NCBI GenBank assembly: GCA_964427955.1
Contig: CAYRWY010000019.1
Coordinates: forward strand, 1 to 30,176
Length of the DNA stretch: 30,176 nt
Reading direction: 5' to 3'
DNA from: JACRBK01 sp964427955
GTDB taxonomy: Bacteria; Chloroflexota; Anaerolineae; Aggregatilineales; Aggregatilineaceae
The notes below the pieces were generated by a model, which had not been told where the DNA came from, ran no database searches, and saw nothing but the letters and a program-made list of their open reading frames with translations. A program made the translations under genes and the position numbers. Shown piece after piece: positions 15,781 to 23,317 of the stretch; the first letter of the stretch is position 1; each line of letters begins with the position of its first letter.

Positions 15781-15906
15781 CTATTATCCTCGATCATTAC
15801 CACTTTTAGGGGTTTTTGTCTACCCTTTCCCGCAAATTTACCACCGTGTTGCCGGTTGTCGTAGGGTAAGCTATGCTTGGCGAGACGCAGAACGGGATCA
15901 ATAAAT

Positions 15907-16971
15907 ATGGCTGATAAAAACAAATTTTCACTTCAAGCTGCTCCGGCGGTGACCCAGATGGATGTGGCCCAGCGGGCGGGGGTATCCCGTTCCATTGTGT
16001 CCTACGTGCTCAACGGTGGGCCGCGGGCGGTGTCGCCTGAAACCCGCGAACGGGTACTGAAAGCCATCGAGGAGCTGGGCTACCGTCCGAACAAGCACGC
16101 CCAGATGTTGACCCGCCAGCAGGAGAAAGTGGCTGCTGAGAAGTATTTCGGGATCGTGCTGGCGAATGTCAACATGTTTCGCCGCCCCTACTACGGCAGC
16201 ATCCTGGCCAGCATCCACGAACGCGCCCACGCCGAAAATGGGCACATCCGCTTCGTGCGCATGTTCCACGATCTCCAAAATCCCATTCTGTTCAACGAGT
16301 TGATCCACCCGGACGAAGTCTCCGGCCTGATCCTGCTCGGCCTCGATCAGGTGCTGGCCACGGACGACGACCGCTCCCTGTTAGACGAAATGCTGTCGCG
16401 GATCGACAATGCCGTCGCGGTAGAGTGGCAGTGGGAAGGGATTCCCTCGATCCAGTTTGATCGCCACGCTGCCGGGTATAAGGCGGCGCGGTATTTGCTT
16501 GAGCTGGGTCACACCCGGTTAGCGTATGTCGGCCAATCCGACCGGCGCCTGTCCGGCTTCCAGCAGGCCTTGTGGGAGTCTGGAATCCAGATCGAGCCGG
16601 AGTGTGTCTTCAGCGAAGCCGATGACGCACTCAAAGGCTACGAAGGCTGCGCGCGGATCATGGCGCTGCGCGATCTGCCGACGGCGTTTGTCGCGGGCAG
16701 CGATGAAGTCGCCTTTGGCGTTTTAAAACACCTGCACGAACGGCAGGTGCAGGTTCCGGATCAGATTTCCCTGGTGAGCATCGACGACATCGACCTGGCG
16801 TCGTTTGCCAACCCGGCGCTGACGACCGTGCATGTCCCGAAAGAAGACATGGGGTTGTATGCCGTCCAGGTGTTGATCGATCACAACACGCGGCGCGATA
16901 TTCCCTCAGCCGCGGTAGTCCTTCCGACCCACCTCGTCATTCGCGAATCCTGCGGCGCCCCGCGCGGATAA
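15907..16971 (+). CDS. LacI-family transcriptional regulator
   Basis: A 354-residue regulator with an N-terminal helix-turn-helix (VTQMDVAQRAGVSRSIVSYVL, about 15-35), a hinge region RPNKHAQMLTR (60-70) and a periplasmic-binding-protein-like effector domain (about 80-345) carrying FDRHAAGYKAARYLLELGH and IDDIDLASFANPALTTV-type motifs. It most likely represses the GH53/transporter operon that follows, as GanR does in Bacillus, with a galactooligosaccharide inducer. I use the ATG at 15907; an in-frame TTG at 15877 would add ten residues that look unlike a LacI N-terminus. No strong ribosome-binding site is present for the ATG. Confidence 0.92.
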   Translation: MADKNKFSLQAAPAVTQMDVAQRAGVSRSIVSYVLNGGPRAVSPETRERVLKAIEELGYRPNKHAQMLTRQQEKVAAEKYFGIVLANVNMFRRPYYGSILASIHERAHAENGHIRFVRMFHDLQNPILFNELIHPDEVSGLILLGLDQVLATDDDRSLLDEMLSRIDNAVAVEWQWEGIPSIQFDRHAAGYKAARYLLELGHTRLAYVGQSDRRLSGFQQALWESGIQIEPECVFSEADDALKGYEGCARIMALRDLPTAFVAGSDEVAFGVLKHLHERQVQVPDQISLVSIDDIDLASFANPALTTVHVPKEDMGLYAVQVLIDHNTRRDIPSAAVVLPTHLVIRESCGAPRG

Positions 16972-16976
16972 CCTAG

Positions 16977-17006
16977 TTGACAAGCCGTCGCTATTCATCA
17001 TACAAT
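16977..17006 (+). promoter_or_regulatory. Near-consensus promoter of the galactan operon
   Basis: TTGACA (16977-16982), an 18-base spacer and TACAAT (17001-17006). It begins six bases after the LacI stop codon and points toward the first GH53 gene. Predicted transcription start is near 17013, inside the adjacent palindrome. Confidence 0.75.
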
Positions 17007-17010
17007 GGAA

Positions 17011-17024
17011 TCAACGCGCGTTGA
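17011..17024. promoter_or_regulatory. Perfect 14-bp palindromic LacI-type operator
   Basis: TCAACGCGCGTTGA is a perfect palindrome with the central CG typical of LacI-family operators. It sits four bases after the -10 element and covers the predicted transcription start, a classic repressor position. The LacI gene directly upstream is the natural candidate to bind it. Confidence 0.78.
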
Positions 17025-17083
17025 CATCTCGTGTTGATCCTGTTGTCACTTTTTTATAGTGTTTCAAAAAGAAGCTTTTGACG

Positions 17084-18118
17084 ATGACCGCACCACTCCC
17101 TTTTTATCTCGGCGCTGATCTGTCCTACGTCAACGAAATGGAAGATCACGGCGGCCAGTACCGGCGGGCCGGACAGTTGGTCGATCCTTTCGCTTTGTTC
17201 CGCGACTGCGGCGCCAATCTCGTCCGGGTGCGGCTGTGGCACACCCCAACCTGGACACAGTACAGCACCCTGCCCGACGTGAAGAAAACCATCGCCCGCG
17301 CCAAAGGCCAGGGCATGGCGGTGCTGCTCGACTTCCACTATTCCGACACCTGGGCCGATCCGGCCAAACAGATCATCCCCGCCGCCTGGGCAGGGCTTGA
17401 CCTGGAAGATCTCCAACAGGCTGTCTACGACTACACCCGTGATGTGCTGGCGCAGTTGCAGCGCGAGGGGCTGCTGCCGGAGTTCGTCCAGGTCGGCAAC
17501 GAGATCAACTCCGAAATGCTGATGCCGGGCGAAGCCGACGGCGCTCCCATTCGCTGGTCGCGCCAGGCCGCGCTGATCAACGCGGGGATACGCGCCGTGC
17601 GTAAGGCGGGATCGTTGGTCATGCTCCACATTGCCCAGCCTGAGAACGTCATCCCCTGGTTCGATGCAGCCCTGGCGGCAGGCGTCACCGATTTCGACCT
17701 GATCGGCCTGTCTTACTACTCCCGTTGGAGCGCGTACACGATGCCCCAGGCCGGGCAGGCGATCCGGTCGTTCAGAGAGCGTTACGGACGCCCGGTCATG
17801 ATCGTGGAAACCGCCTATCCCTGGACGCTGGAAGATGCCGACAGTCTGCCCAACATTCTGAATCAGGAGTGCCTGGTCCCCGGTTATCCCGCTACTCCGG
17901 CGGGCCAGAAGCAGTATTTGATCGACCTGACCCAAACCGTGATCGATCAGGGCGGGATCGGGGTGATCTGCTGGGAACCGGCGTGGATTTCGACCAGCAG
18001 TCAGACGCTGTGGGGACCCGGATCGCACTGGGATAACGCCACCTTTTTTGATTTCAAGCACGGTAACGACGTTCATGCAGGCATCGAGTTTTTGTCCTAT
18101 CCATTCAAATTTCGATGA
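17084..18118 (+). CDS. GH53 endo-beta-1,4-galactanase, no signal peptide
   Basis: A 344-residue GH53 catalytic domain with nothing extra. The acid/base is E140 in VGNEIN and the nucleophile E242 in VETAYPW; GADLSYVNEMED (10-21), RLWHTPTW (50-57) and LLDFHYSDTWADP (81-93) are family motifs. It has no signal peptide, so it should act in the cytoplasm on imported beta-1,4-galactooligosaccharides. I use the ATG at 17084; a TTG at 17078 adds two residues. It is a paralogue of the secreted GH53 at the operon's other end, and part of the two genes is about 95 percent identical in DNA. First gene after the operator. Confidence 0.9.
   Translation: MTAPLPFYLGADLSYVNEMEDHGGQYRRAGQLVDPFALFRDCGANLVRVRLWHTPTWTQYSTLPDVKKTIARAKGQGMAVLLDFHYSDTWADPAKQIIPAAWAGLDLEDLQQAVYDYTRDVLAQLQREGLLPEFVQVGNEINSEMLMPGEADGAPIRWSRQAALINAGIRAVRKAGSLVMLHIAQPENVIPWFDAALAAGVTDFDLIGLSYYSRWSAYTMPQAGQAIRSFRERYGRPVMIVETAYPWTLEDADSLPNILNQECLVPGYPATPAGQKQYLIDLTQTVIDQGGIGVICWEPAWISTSSQTLWGPGSHWDNATFFDFKHGNDVHAGIEFLSYPFKFR
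17276..17390 (+). repeat. Near-identical block shared by the two GH53 genes (copy 1)
   Basis: By eye, 115 bases match 22144-22258 with six mismatches. The 54 bases just upstream differ at about ten positions, mostly third codon positions. The sharp rise in identity suggests gene conversion or a recent exchange between the paralogues. Confidence 0.6.
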
Positions 18119-18150
18119 GCAGTCCAGTTTATTGACGAAAGGATACTTCC

Positions 18151-19365
18151 ATGAAATATCGCTCTCTTATCACGTTCGTGGTGGTACTGGCCGCGGTTTT
18201 GGTGGCCAGTGTGGGTAGCACCGTGGCCCAGGACAGCGCCAAGCTCACCATCTGGACTGATGATCAGCGTCTGCCGGTCATCACCGAGCTGTCGAAGCAG
18301 TTCACCGAAGAATATGGCGTCGAAGTCGTCGTCGAGCCGATGGGCATTCAGGATACCAAGGATGCGCTCATCCGGGGCGCATCGACCGGCGAAGGCCCGG
18401 ACCTGTTCATCATCCCGCATGACAACATCGGGGCGTTGGTCGAAAGCGGCGTTGTGGCCCCTATCGACATCGGCGACAAGGCGGACAAGTTCCTGCCCAA
18501 CGCGCTGGTCGGGTTCACCTACAACGGCCAGTTGTACGGCGTCCCCTTCGCCATCGAAAATATCGGCTTCTTCCGCAACACCGACATGGTGCCCGAAGTT
18601 CCGGCCACGTGGGACGAGGTTGCCACCATCGGCAAGGAACTGGTAGACAACGGGACGGCGGAATATGCCATCGCATTCCCCGACCTGGGCTACAACTACT
18701 ACCCGGTCTACTCGGCCTTTGGCGGCTACATTTTCGGCCAGGACGAGACCGGCAGCTATCTCGCGGACGATGTCGGTATGGACAGCGCCGGGATGATCGC
18801 GGGCGCGCAGTGGGCCTACGATCTGATTCGGGGCGGCTATGCGTCCGAAAACCTGGACTGGGAAGCGGCGCACGTGATGTTCGAGAACGGCCAGGCGCCG
18901 TTCCTCATGACCGGCCCCTGGGCCGTCCAGCGTTTCAAGGATGCCGGTATCCCCTACGCGATCAGCGCCTTCCCGGCGGCAGCGGCGGGTGGCGAGCCGG
19001 GCGCTCCGTTCATTGGCGTGCAGGGCTTCATGGTCAATGCCAACTCCAAGAATGTACTGCTGGCGCAGACCTATCTCCAGGAATTCATCGCCACCGATGA
19101 AGCCATGCAGTATATTTTCGACCAGGACCCGCGTCCGTCGGCCTGGAAAGCTATCTTTGACGCGACGACCGACCCCGATATGTTGGGGTTCGCCCAGTCC
19201 GGAGCTAATGGCCAGCCTATGCCGGCCATCCCCGCGATGGGGAAGGTCTGGGATGCCTGGGGCAATGCCGGTCTCCTGCTCGCTCAAGGCGAACAGACTC
19301 CCGAACAGGCCCTGAAGGACGCCGCCGAGCAGATTCGCACCCAAATCAAAGAAGGGGCCCAGTAA
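18151..19365 (+). CDS. CUT1 sugar ABC transporter substrate-binding protein (MalE-like)
   Basis: A 404-residue exported solute-binding protein. The signal peptide is about residues 1-26 (KYRSLITF then a hydrophobic core, ending near TVAQ), without a lipobox cysteine. LTIWTDDQR, GEGPDLFIIPHDNIGALVESG, NGQLYGVPFAIENIGFF and PMPAIPAMGKVWDAWG parallel E. coli MalE segment by segment. Context (two GH53 genes) points to galactooligosaccharides rather than maltodextrin as ligand, as with GanS of Bacillus. AAAGGA provides a ribosome-binding site before the ATG. First of three transporter genes in the operon. Confidence 0.92.
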   Translation: MKYRSLITFVVVLAAVLVASVGSTVAQDSAKLTIWTDDQRLPVITELSKQFTEEYGVEVVVEPMGIQDTKDALIRGASTGEGPDLFIIPHDNIGALVESGVVAPIDIGDKADKFLPNALVGFTYNGQLYGVPFAIENIGFFRNTDMVPEVPATWDEVATIGKELVDNGTAEYAIAFPDLGYNYYPVYSAFGGYIFGQDETGSYLADDVGMDSAGMIAGAQWAYDLIRGGYASENLDWEAAHVMFENGQAPFLMTGPWAVQRFKDAGIPYAISAFPAAAAGGEPGAPFIGVQGFMVNANSKNVLLAQTYLQEFIATDEAMQYIFDQDPRPSAWKAIFDATTDPDMLGFAQSGANGQPMPAIPAMGKVWDAWGNAGLLLAQGEQTPEQALKDAAEQIRTQIKEGAQ

Positions 19366-19437
19366 TTTCCCCTGGTTGGATGTGGCCCGGCGCGTGTCAA
19401 CCGGGCCACTTTTCTCCCTCTGCCGGAGGAGCAGGTT

Positions 19438-20994
19438 ATGATCGCAGCAGTCCAGCAGCTTGTCCGAAAACGGTCGTCCCTTCTGTTACGCGCGGCGAGC
19501 CTGGTGCTGATCGATGGCGCATTGGCGTGGTTAGCCCTGCACCTCATCCTGGACGGTTTTCTGTTCATCAGCCTGGCGTTCGTCATCGTCGCGATCTTTC
19601 TGACCGCGGTCTTTTTGATCAATGCCTTGATGCCGTACCGCTGGATGGCGATCAGCCTGTCGCTGATGGCCCTGTTCGTGGTGTATCCCATCGTCTACAC
19701 CTTCTACATCGCGTCCACCAATACCGGGCATGGCCACGTTCTGACCAAACAGCAGGCCATCGACAGCCTGGAACGCCAATTCTATCTCCCCGAAGACGCG
19801 AAGGTCTACCACTGGACGGCGTTTCGTTCGCCCGCTGGCGAGTTTGTCTTGTGGTTGCAGCGCGAAGGGGAGCCGGGGCTGCTGGCCCGTCCGGGGGAGC
19901 CGCTGGCTGCGGCGGCGCCGGGTGAGGGGGGCGTCGGGATGCTGGACGAAGACGGCGTGCCGGTTAGCCTGGACGGCTACGAACGCCTGGAACGCAAGCA
20001 GACGGTGGTCCTGATCAACACCCTGGGGGCGCTTGAGTTTGGCACAGCGCCTCATACCGTGCGGGTCAAGTCGTTGAGCGAAGCGGCGGAATTGCAGCCG
20101 CGCTACCACTATGACGAGGCCCAGGATACCATCACCGATCGGCAAACCGGGACGCGCTACCACCCGGTGAAAGGGACTTTCGTCTCCGACGAGGGGGAGG
20201 AACTCACGCCGGGCTTTTTTGTCAGTGTGAAGCTGCACAATTTCAAGCGTTTTTTCTCCAGCGCCGCCTTGCGGGGGCCGCTGGCCTCGATTGTGATCTG
20301 GAACTTCGCGTTCGCCTTCTTCAGCGTCTTGTTGAGCTTCAGCCTGGGGCTGCTCATCGCCCTGCTGTTTGACGATCTGCCGGGCAAAAAGATCATCCGG
20401 TCCCTGCTGATCATCCCGTATCCGATCCCGGCGCTGGTCTCGATCTTGATCTGGCGCAACCTGCTCAATCCTGAGTTTGGGGCGATCACGCACTTCCTGA
20501 ACGACACCATCGGCACCTCACCCGGCTGGCTCACCGATCCGACCGCCACGCGCGCGGCGGTCATCCTGATCAACATGTGGCTTTCGTACCCGTATTTCTA
20601 CATTGTGTCGAGCGGCGCGCTGCAAGCCATCCCCAGGGATTTGACCGACGCGGCTTCGGTGGACGGCGCCAATGCCTGGGGGCGGTTCCGGCATATCATC
20701 CTGCCCTTGCTGCTGAGCATCGTCAGCCCGCTGTTGATCGCCTCCTTCAGCTTCAGTTTCAACAACTTCAACCTGATCTATATTTTCAACCAGGGCCGTC
20801 CGCCCATTGCCGGGACGCCCATCCCTGCCGGGCACACCGATATTCTCATCTCGTTTATCTACAAGCTCGCCTTCACGTCGTCCGAGTCGGATTACGGGCT
20901 GGCGTCGGCGATCTCCATCATGTTGTTTTTGTTCGTCGGGTTCATCACCTGGATGCAGTTCCGGTATACACGGGCTTTGGAGGATCGCATCTGA
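19438..20994 (+). CDS. CUT1 sugar ABC transporter permease with P2-type loop (MalF-like)
   Basis: A 518-residue permease. It has three N-terminal hydrophobic helices (about 15-95), then a large extracytoplasmic insertion (about 96-265) like the P2 loop of E. coli MalF, then the core permease helices. The EAA-type loop is DLTDAASVDGANAWGRFRHI, and FSFNNFNLIYIFNQGRPP followed by PAGHTDILISF mirrors MalF closely. GGAGG lies before the ATG. The stop overlaps the next gene by one base. In MalF the P2 loop contacts the binding protein, so the same is likely here with the MalE-like product. Confidence 0.92.
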   Translation: MIAAVQQLVRKRSSLLLRAASLVLIDGALAWLALHLILDGFLFISLAFVIVAIFLTAVFLINALMPYRWMAISLSLMALFVVYPIVYTFYIASTNTGHGHVLTKQQAIDSLERQFYLPEDAKVYHWTAFRSPAGEFVLWLQREGEPGLLARPGEPLAAAAPGEGGVGMLDEDGVPVSLDGYERLERKQTVVLINTLGALEFGTAPHTVRVKSLSEAAELQPRYHYDEAQDTITDRQTGTRYHPVKGTFVSDEGEELTPGFFVSVKLHNFKRFFSSAALRGPLASIVIWNFAFAFFSVLLSFSLGLLIALLFDDLPGKKIIRSLLIIPYPIPALVSILIWRNLLNPEFGAITHFLNDTIGTSPGWLTDPTATRAAVILINMWLSYPYFYIVSSGALQAIPRDLTDAASVDGANAWGRFRHIILPLLLSIVSPLLIASFSFSFNNFNLIYIFNQGRPPIAGTPIPAGHTDILISFIYKLAFTSSESDYGLASAISIMLFLFVGFITWMQFRYTRALEDRI

Positions 20995-21869
20995 TGAAGC
21001 ATCTCACCCTGACCTGGCGCCAGCGCCGCATCCTGGGCATGGGAATTCGCTACGTGATCGCGGCCCTGCTGATCGTGTTCGCCTTCATTCCGGTCGTGTG
21101 GGTGGTGTCGGCCTCCTTCAATCCGTCCGGCTCGCTGGTCAGTCCCGAACTCATCCCCCGGCATCCGGGGCTGGACAACTACGAGTCCCTGCTGGACAAT
21201 CCGTATTATCCGTTCAAGAGATGGTTGTTCAATTCGCTCTACATCGCGACCATTTCCACGACGCTGATCGTCCTGGTCACTGCCTTTTCGGCGTTTGCGC
21301 TCTCTCGCTTCCGTTTTTTCGGGCGTGCCCAACTGGTGCGGGCCGTCCTGATCATCAACGTCTTCCCCGGTATCGTGTCGATGATCGCGCTGTTTTCGAT
21401 GATCCAGCAGATCGGTCGCTACGTCCCCCTGATCGGCCTGGATTCGCACGTGAGCCTGATCCTCGTCTACGTCTCAGGCGCGATGGGGATCAACGTGCTG
21501 CTCATGAAGGGCTTCTTCGACTCGATCCCCAAAGAGATTGACGAGTCGGCCCTGGTCGATGGCGCATCTCACTGGCTGGTGTTCTGGCGCATCACACTGC
21601 CGCTGGTCAAGCCGATCCTGGTGACGGTGGGCGTGCTGACCTTCATGGGCACGTATGGCGATTTCATCCTGCCGCGCGTGCTGCTCAAAAGCTCGGACAA
21701 GCTGACGATCATGGTGGGCCTGTATCTGTTCCAATCCGCCGACTATGCCCAGAACTGGGGCGTCTTCACGGCGGGGGCCATCGTGGCCGCGCTGCCGGTG
21801 ATCGTGATCTACATGGCGCTGCAAAACTACATCATCAGCGGGTTGACGGCGGGTGCGCTCAAAGGCTAG
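20994..21869 (+). CDS. CUT1 sugar ABC transporter permease (MalG-like)
   Basis: A 291-residue permease with six predicted helices. The EAA loop, KEIDESALVDGASHWLVFWR, docks onto the ATPase. SASFNPSGSLVSPELIP near the N-terminus and GTYGDFILPRVLL near the C-terminus are typical of MalG. The start is the ATG at 20994, sharing one base with the upstream TGA and with GGAGG about ten bases before; the frame stays open further upstream but only inside the MalF-like gene. No ATPase gene follows, so an MsmX/MalK-type subunit must come from elsewhere in the genome. Confidence 0.92.
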   Translation: MKHLTLTWRQRRILGMGIRYVIAALLIVFAFIPVVWVVSASFNPSGSLVSPELIPRHPGLDNYESLLDNPYYPFKRWLFNSLYIATISTTLIVLVTAFSAFALSRFRFFGRAQLVRAVLIINVFPGIVSMIALFSMIQQIGRYVPLIGLDSHVSLILVYVSGAMGINVLLMKGFFDSIPKEIDESALVDGASHWLVFWRITLPLVKPILVTVGVLTFMGTYGDFILPRVLLKSSDKLTIMVGLYLFQSADYAQNWGVFTAGAIVAALPVIVIYMALQNYIISGLTAGALKG

Positions 21870-21879
21870 GAGGTCGAGA

Positions 21880-23316
21880 ATGCGGCGGTGGATGGGGATC
21901 GTTCTGGTGGTGGGGTTGGTGCTCGGAATCCGTCCGGCGGCAGGGCACAGCGCGGGGACAGCGCCCGCCTACTATGTGGGCGCGGACCTGTCGTACGTCA
22001 ACGAGATGGAAGACTGCGGCGGACAGTATCGCGCCAATGGGGAGTTGGTCGATCCCTTCGCCCTGTTCAGCCAGTATGGCGCGAACCTGGTGCGCGTGCG
22101 ACTGTGGCATACGCCGACCTGGACGCAGTACAGCACGCTGCCGGACGTGAAGAAGACCATCGCCCGCGCCAAAGCCCAGGGTATGGCGGTGCTGCTCGAT
22201 TTCCACTATTCCGACACCTGGGCCGATCCTTCCAAACAGATCATCCCCGCCGCCTGGGTGGACATCACCGACACGCAAGCCCTGGCCCAGGCCGTGTACG
22301 ATTATACCTTCGGCGTCCTGACTGAGTTGGATCAGGATGGCTTGATGCCGGACATGGTCCAGGTAGGCAACGAGATCAATTCCGAGATTCTGCGGGGCGA
22401 GAACGAATCCGGCTACCCGATTGACTGGGAGCGCAATGCCACCCTGATCAATGCAGGGATTCGCGCGGTGCGTGATGCCGGGGCACAGGCGGAAACCGCC
22501 CCGCGGGTCATGCTGCACATCGCCAAGCCCGAAGAAGTCGAGGGCTGGCTGTTGGCCGCGGCCCGGTCCGGCGTCACCGACTTTGACATCGTGGGGATTT
22601 CCTATTATCCGGGGTGGTCCAAAAATTCGATCTCGACGGTGGGCGACCTGGTGATCCGGCTGCGTTACGAGTTCGGCAAAGACGTCATGATCGCCGAAAC
22701 CGCCTATCCCTGGACGCTCGACGGAGTCCAGGAATCGGCGGGCAACATCCTGGGCGCGGACTTCTTGTCCCCGGATTACCCGGCGACTCCGGCGGGGCAG
22801 AAGCAGTTTCTTGTCGATCTCACGCAGGCGGTCCTGGGGAACGGCGGCCTGGGCGTGATCTACTGGGAACCGGCCTGGATCTCGACCAGGTGCAGCACCC
22901 TGTGGGGCCAGGGATCGCACTGGGAAAACGCCACCTTCTTCGACTTTCACCACGACAACAACGTGATCGAGGGGATCGAGTTTCTGAATTACCCCTACCA
23001 ACTGCCGGTCGAAGTCATCTTCCAGGTGACCGTGGAGGATGTCGCCGTCCCGGACGGAGTCTATTTCTGGGGCGATTTCACCGAGATGGGACGTAAGCTG
23101 CTGCCGATGCAGGGCGCCGGTGAGCAGGTCTACCGCTTTGCTGCGCGCCTGCTGCCGGGCCAGATCGTGCACTATGCGTTTTATGCCGGTCCCAACCGCA
23201 CAGAAAATCAGGAGGCGCTTCCCCCGGACTGTGCCGACGCCGCCGGGCTGCGCACCTGGGTCGTGCCGGAGACGGATACCCTGGTCGCGCTGCGCTTCGG
23301 GTCCTGCGCGGGCTGA
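21880..23316 (+). CDS. Secreted GH53 endo-beta-1,4-galactanase with C-terminal domain
   Basis: 478 residues. A signal peptide (about 1-26) is followed by a GH53 domain (about 30-373) with acid/base E165 in VGNEIN and nucleophile E273 in AETAYPW. Residues about 376-478 form an extra beta-sandwich-like domain; VIFQVTVEDVAVPDGVYFWG and LLPGQIVHYAFY resemble CBM20/CBM48-type carbohydrate-binding modules. It should cleave arabinogalactan or galactan outside the cell. The ATG at 21880 has GGAGG six bases upstream; an earlier in-frame start would put charged residues before the signal peptide. Paralogue of the signal-less GH53. It converges with the next gene, with one base between stop codons. Confidence 0.92.
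   Translation: MRRWMGIVLVVGLVLGIRPAAGHSAGTAPAYYVGADLSYVNEMEDCGGQYRANGELVDPFALFSQYGANLVRVRLWHTPTWTQYSTLPDVKKTIARAKAQGMAVLLDFHYSDTWADPSKQIIPAAWVDITDTQALAQAVYDYTFGVLTELDQDGLMPDMVQVGNEINSEILRGENESGYPIDWERNATLINAGIRAVRDAGAQAETAPRVMLHIAKPEEVEGWLLAAARSGVTDFDIVGISYYPGWSKNSISTVGDLVIRLRYEFGKDVMIAETAYPWTLDGVQESAGNILGADFLSPDYPATPAGQKQFLVDLTQAVLGNGGLGVIYWEPAWISTRCSTLWGQGSHWENATFFDFHHDNNVIEGIEFLNYPYQLPVEVIFQVTVEDVAVPDGVYFWGDFTEMGRKLLPMQGAGEQVYRFAARLLPGQIVHYAFYAGPNRTENQEALPPDCADAAGLRTWVVPETDTLVALRFGSCAG
22144..22258 (+). repeat. Near-identical block shared by the two GH53 genes (copy 2)
   Basis: Direct repeat of 17276-17390 with six mismatches in 115 bases. The two copies lie 4868 bases apart in the same orientation, so recombination between them would delete the three transporter genes. 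Confidence 0.6.
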
Positions 23317-23317
23317 C

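Noticed and set aside
17021..17060. Alternative promoter TTGACA (17021) with TATAGT (17055)
   Set aside because: The 28-base spacing is too long. The upstream TTGACA-N18-TACAAT is far better placed.
20577..20993. Long N-terminal extension of the MalG-like permease
   Set aside because: The extension lies entirely inside the MalF-like gene in another frame. The ATG at 20994 with GGAGG upstream gives a normal-length MalG.
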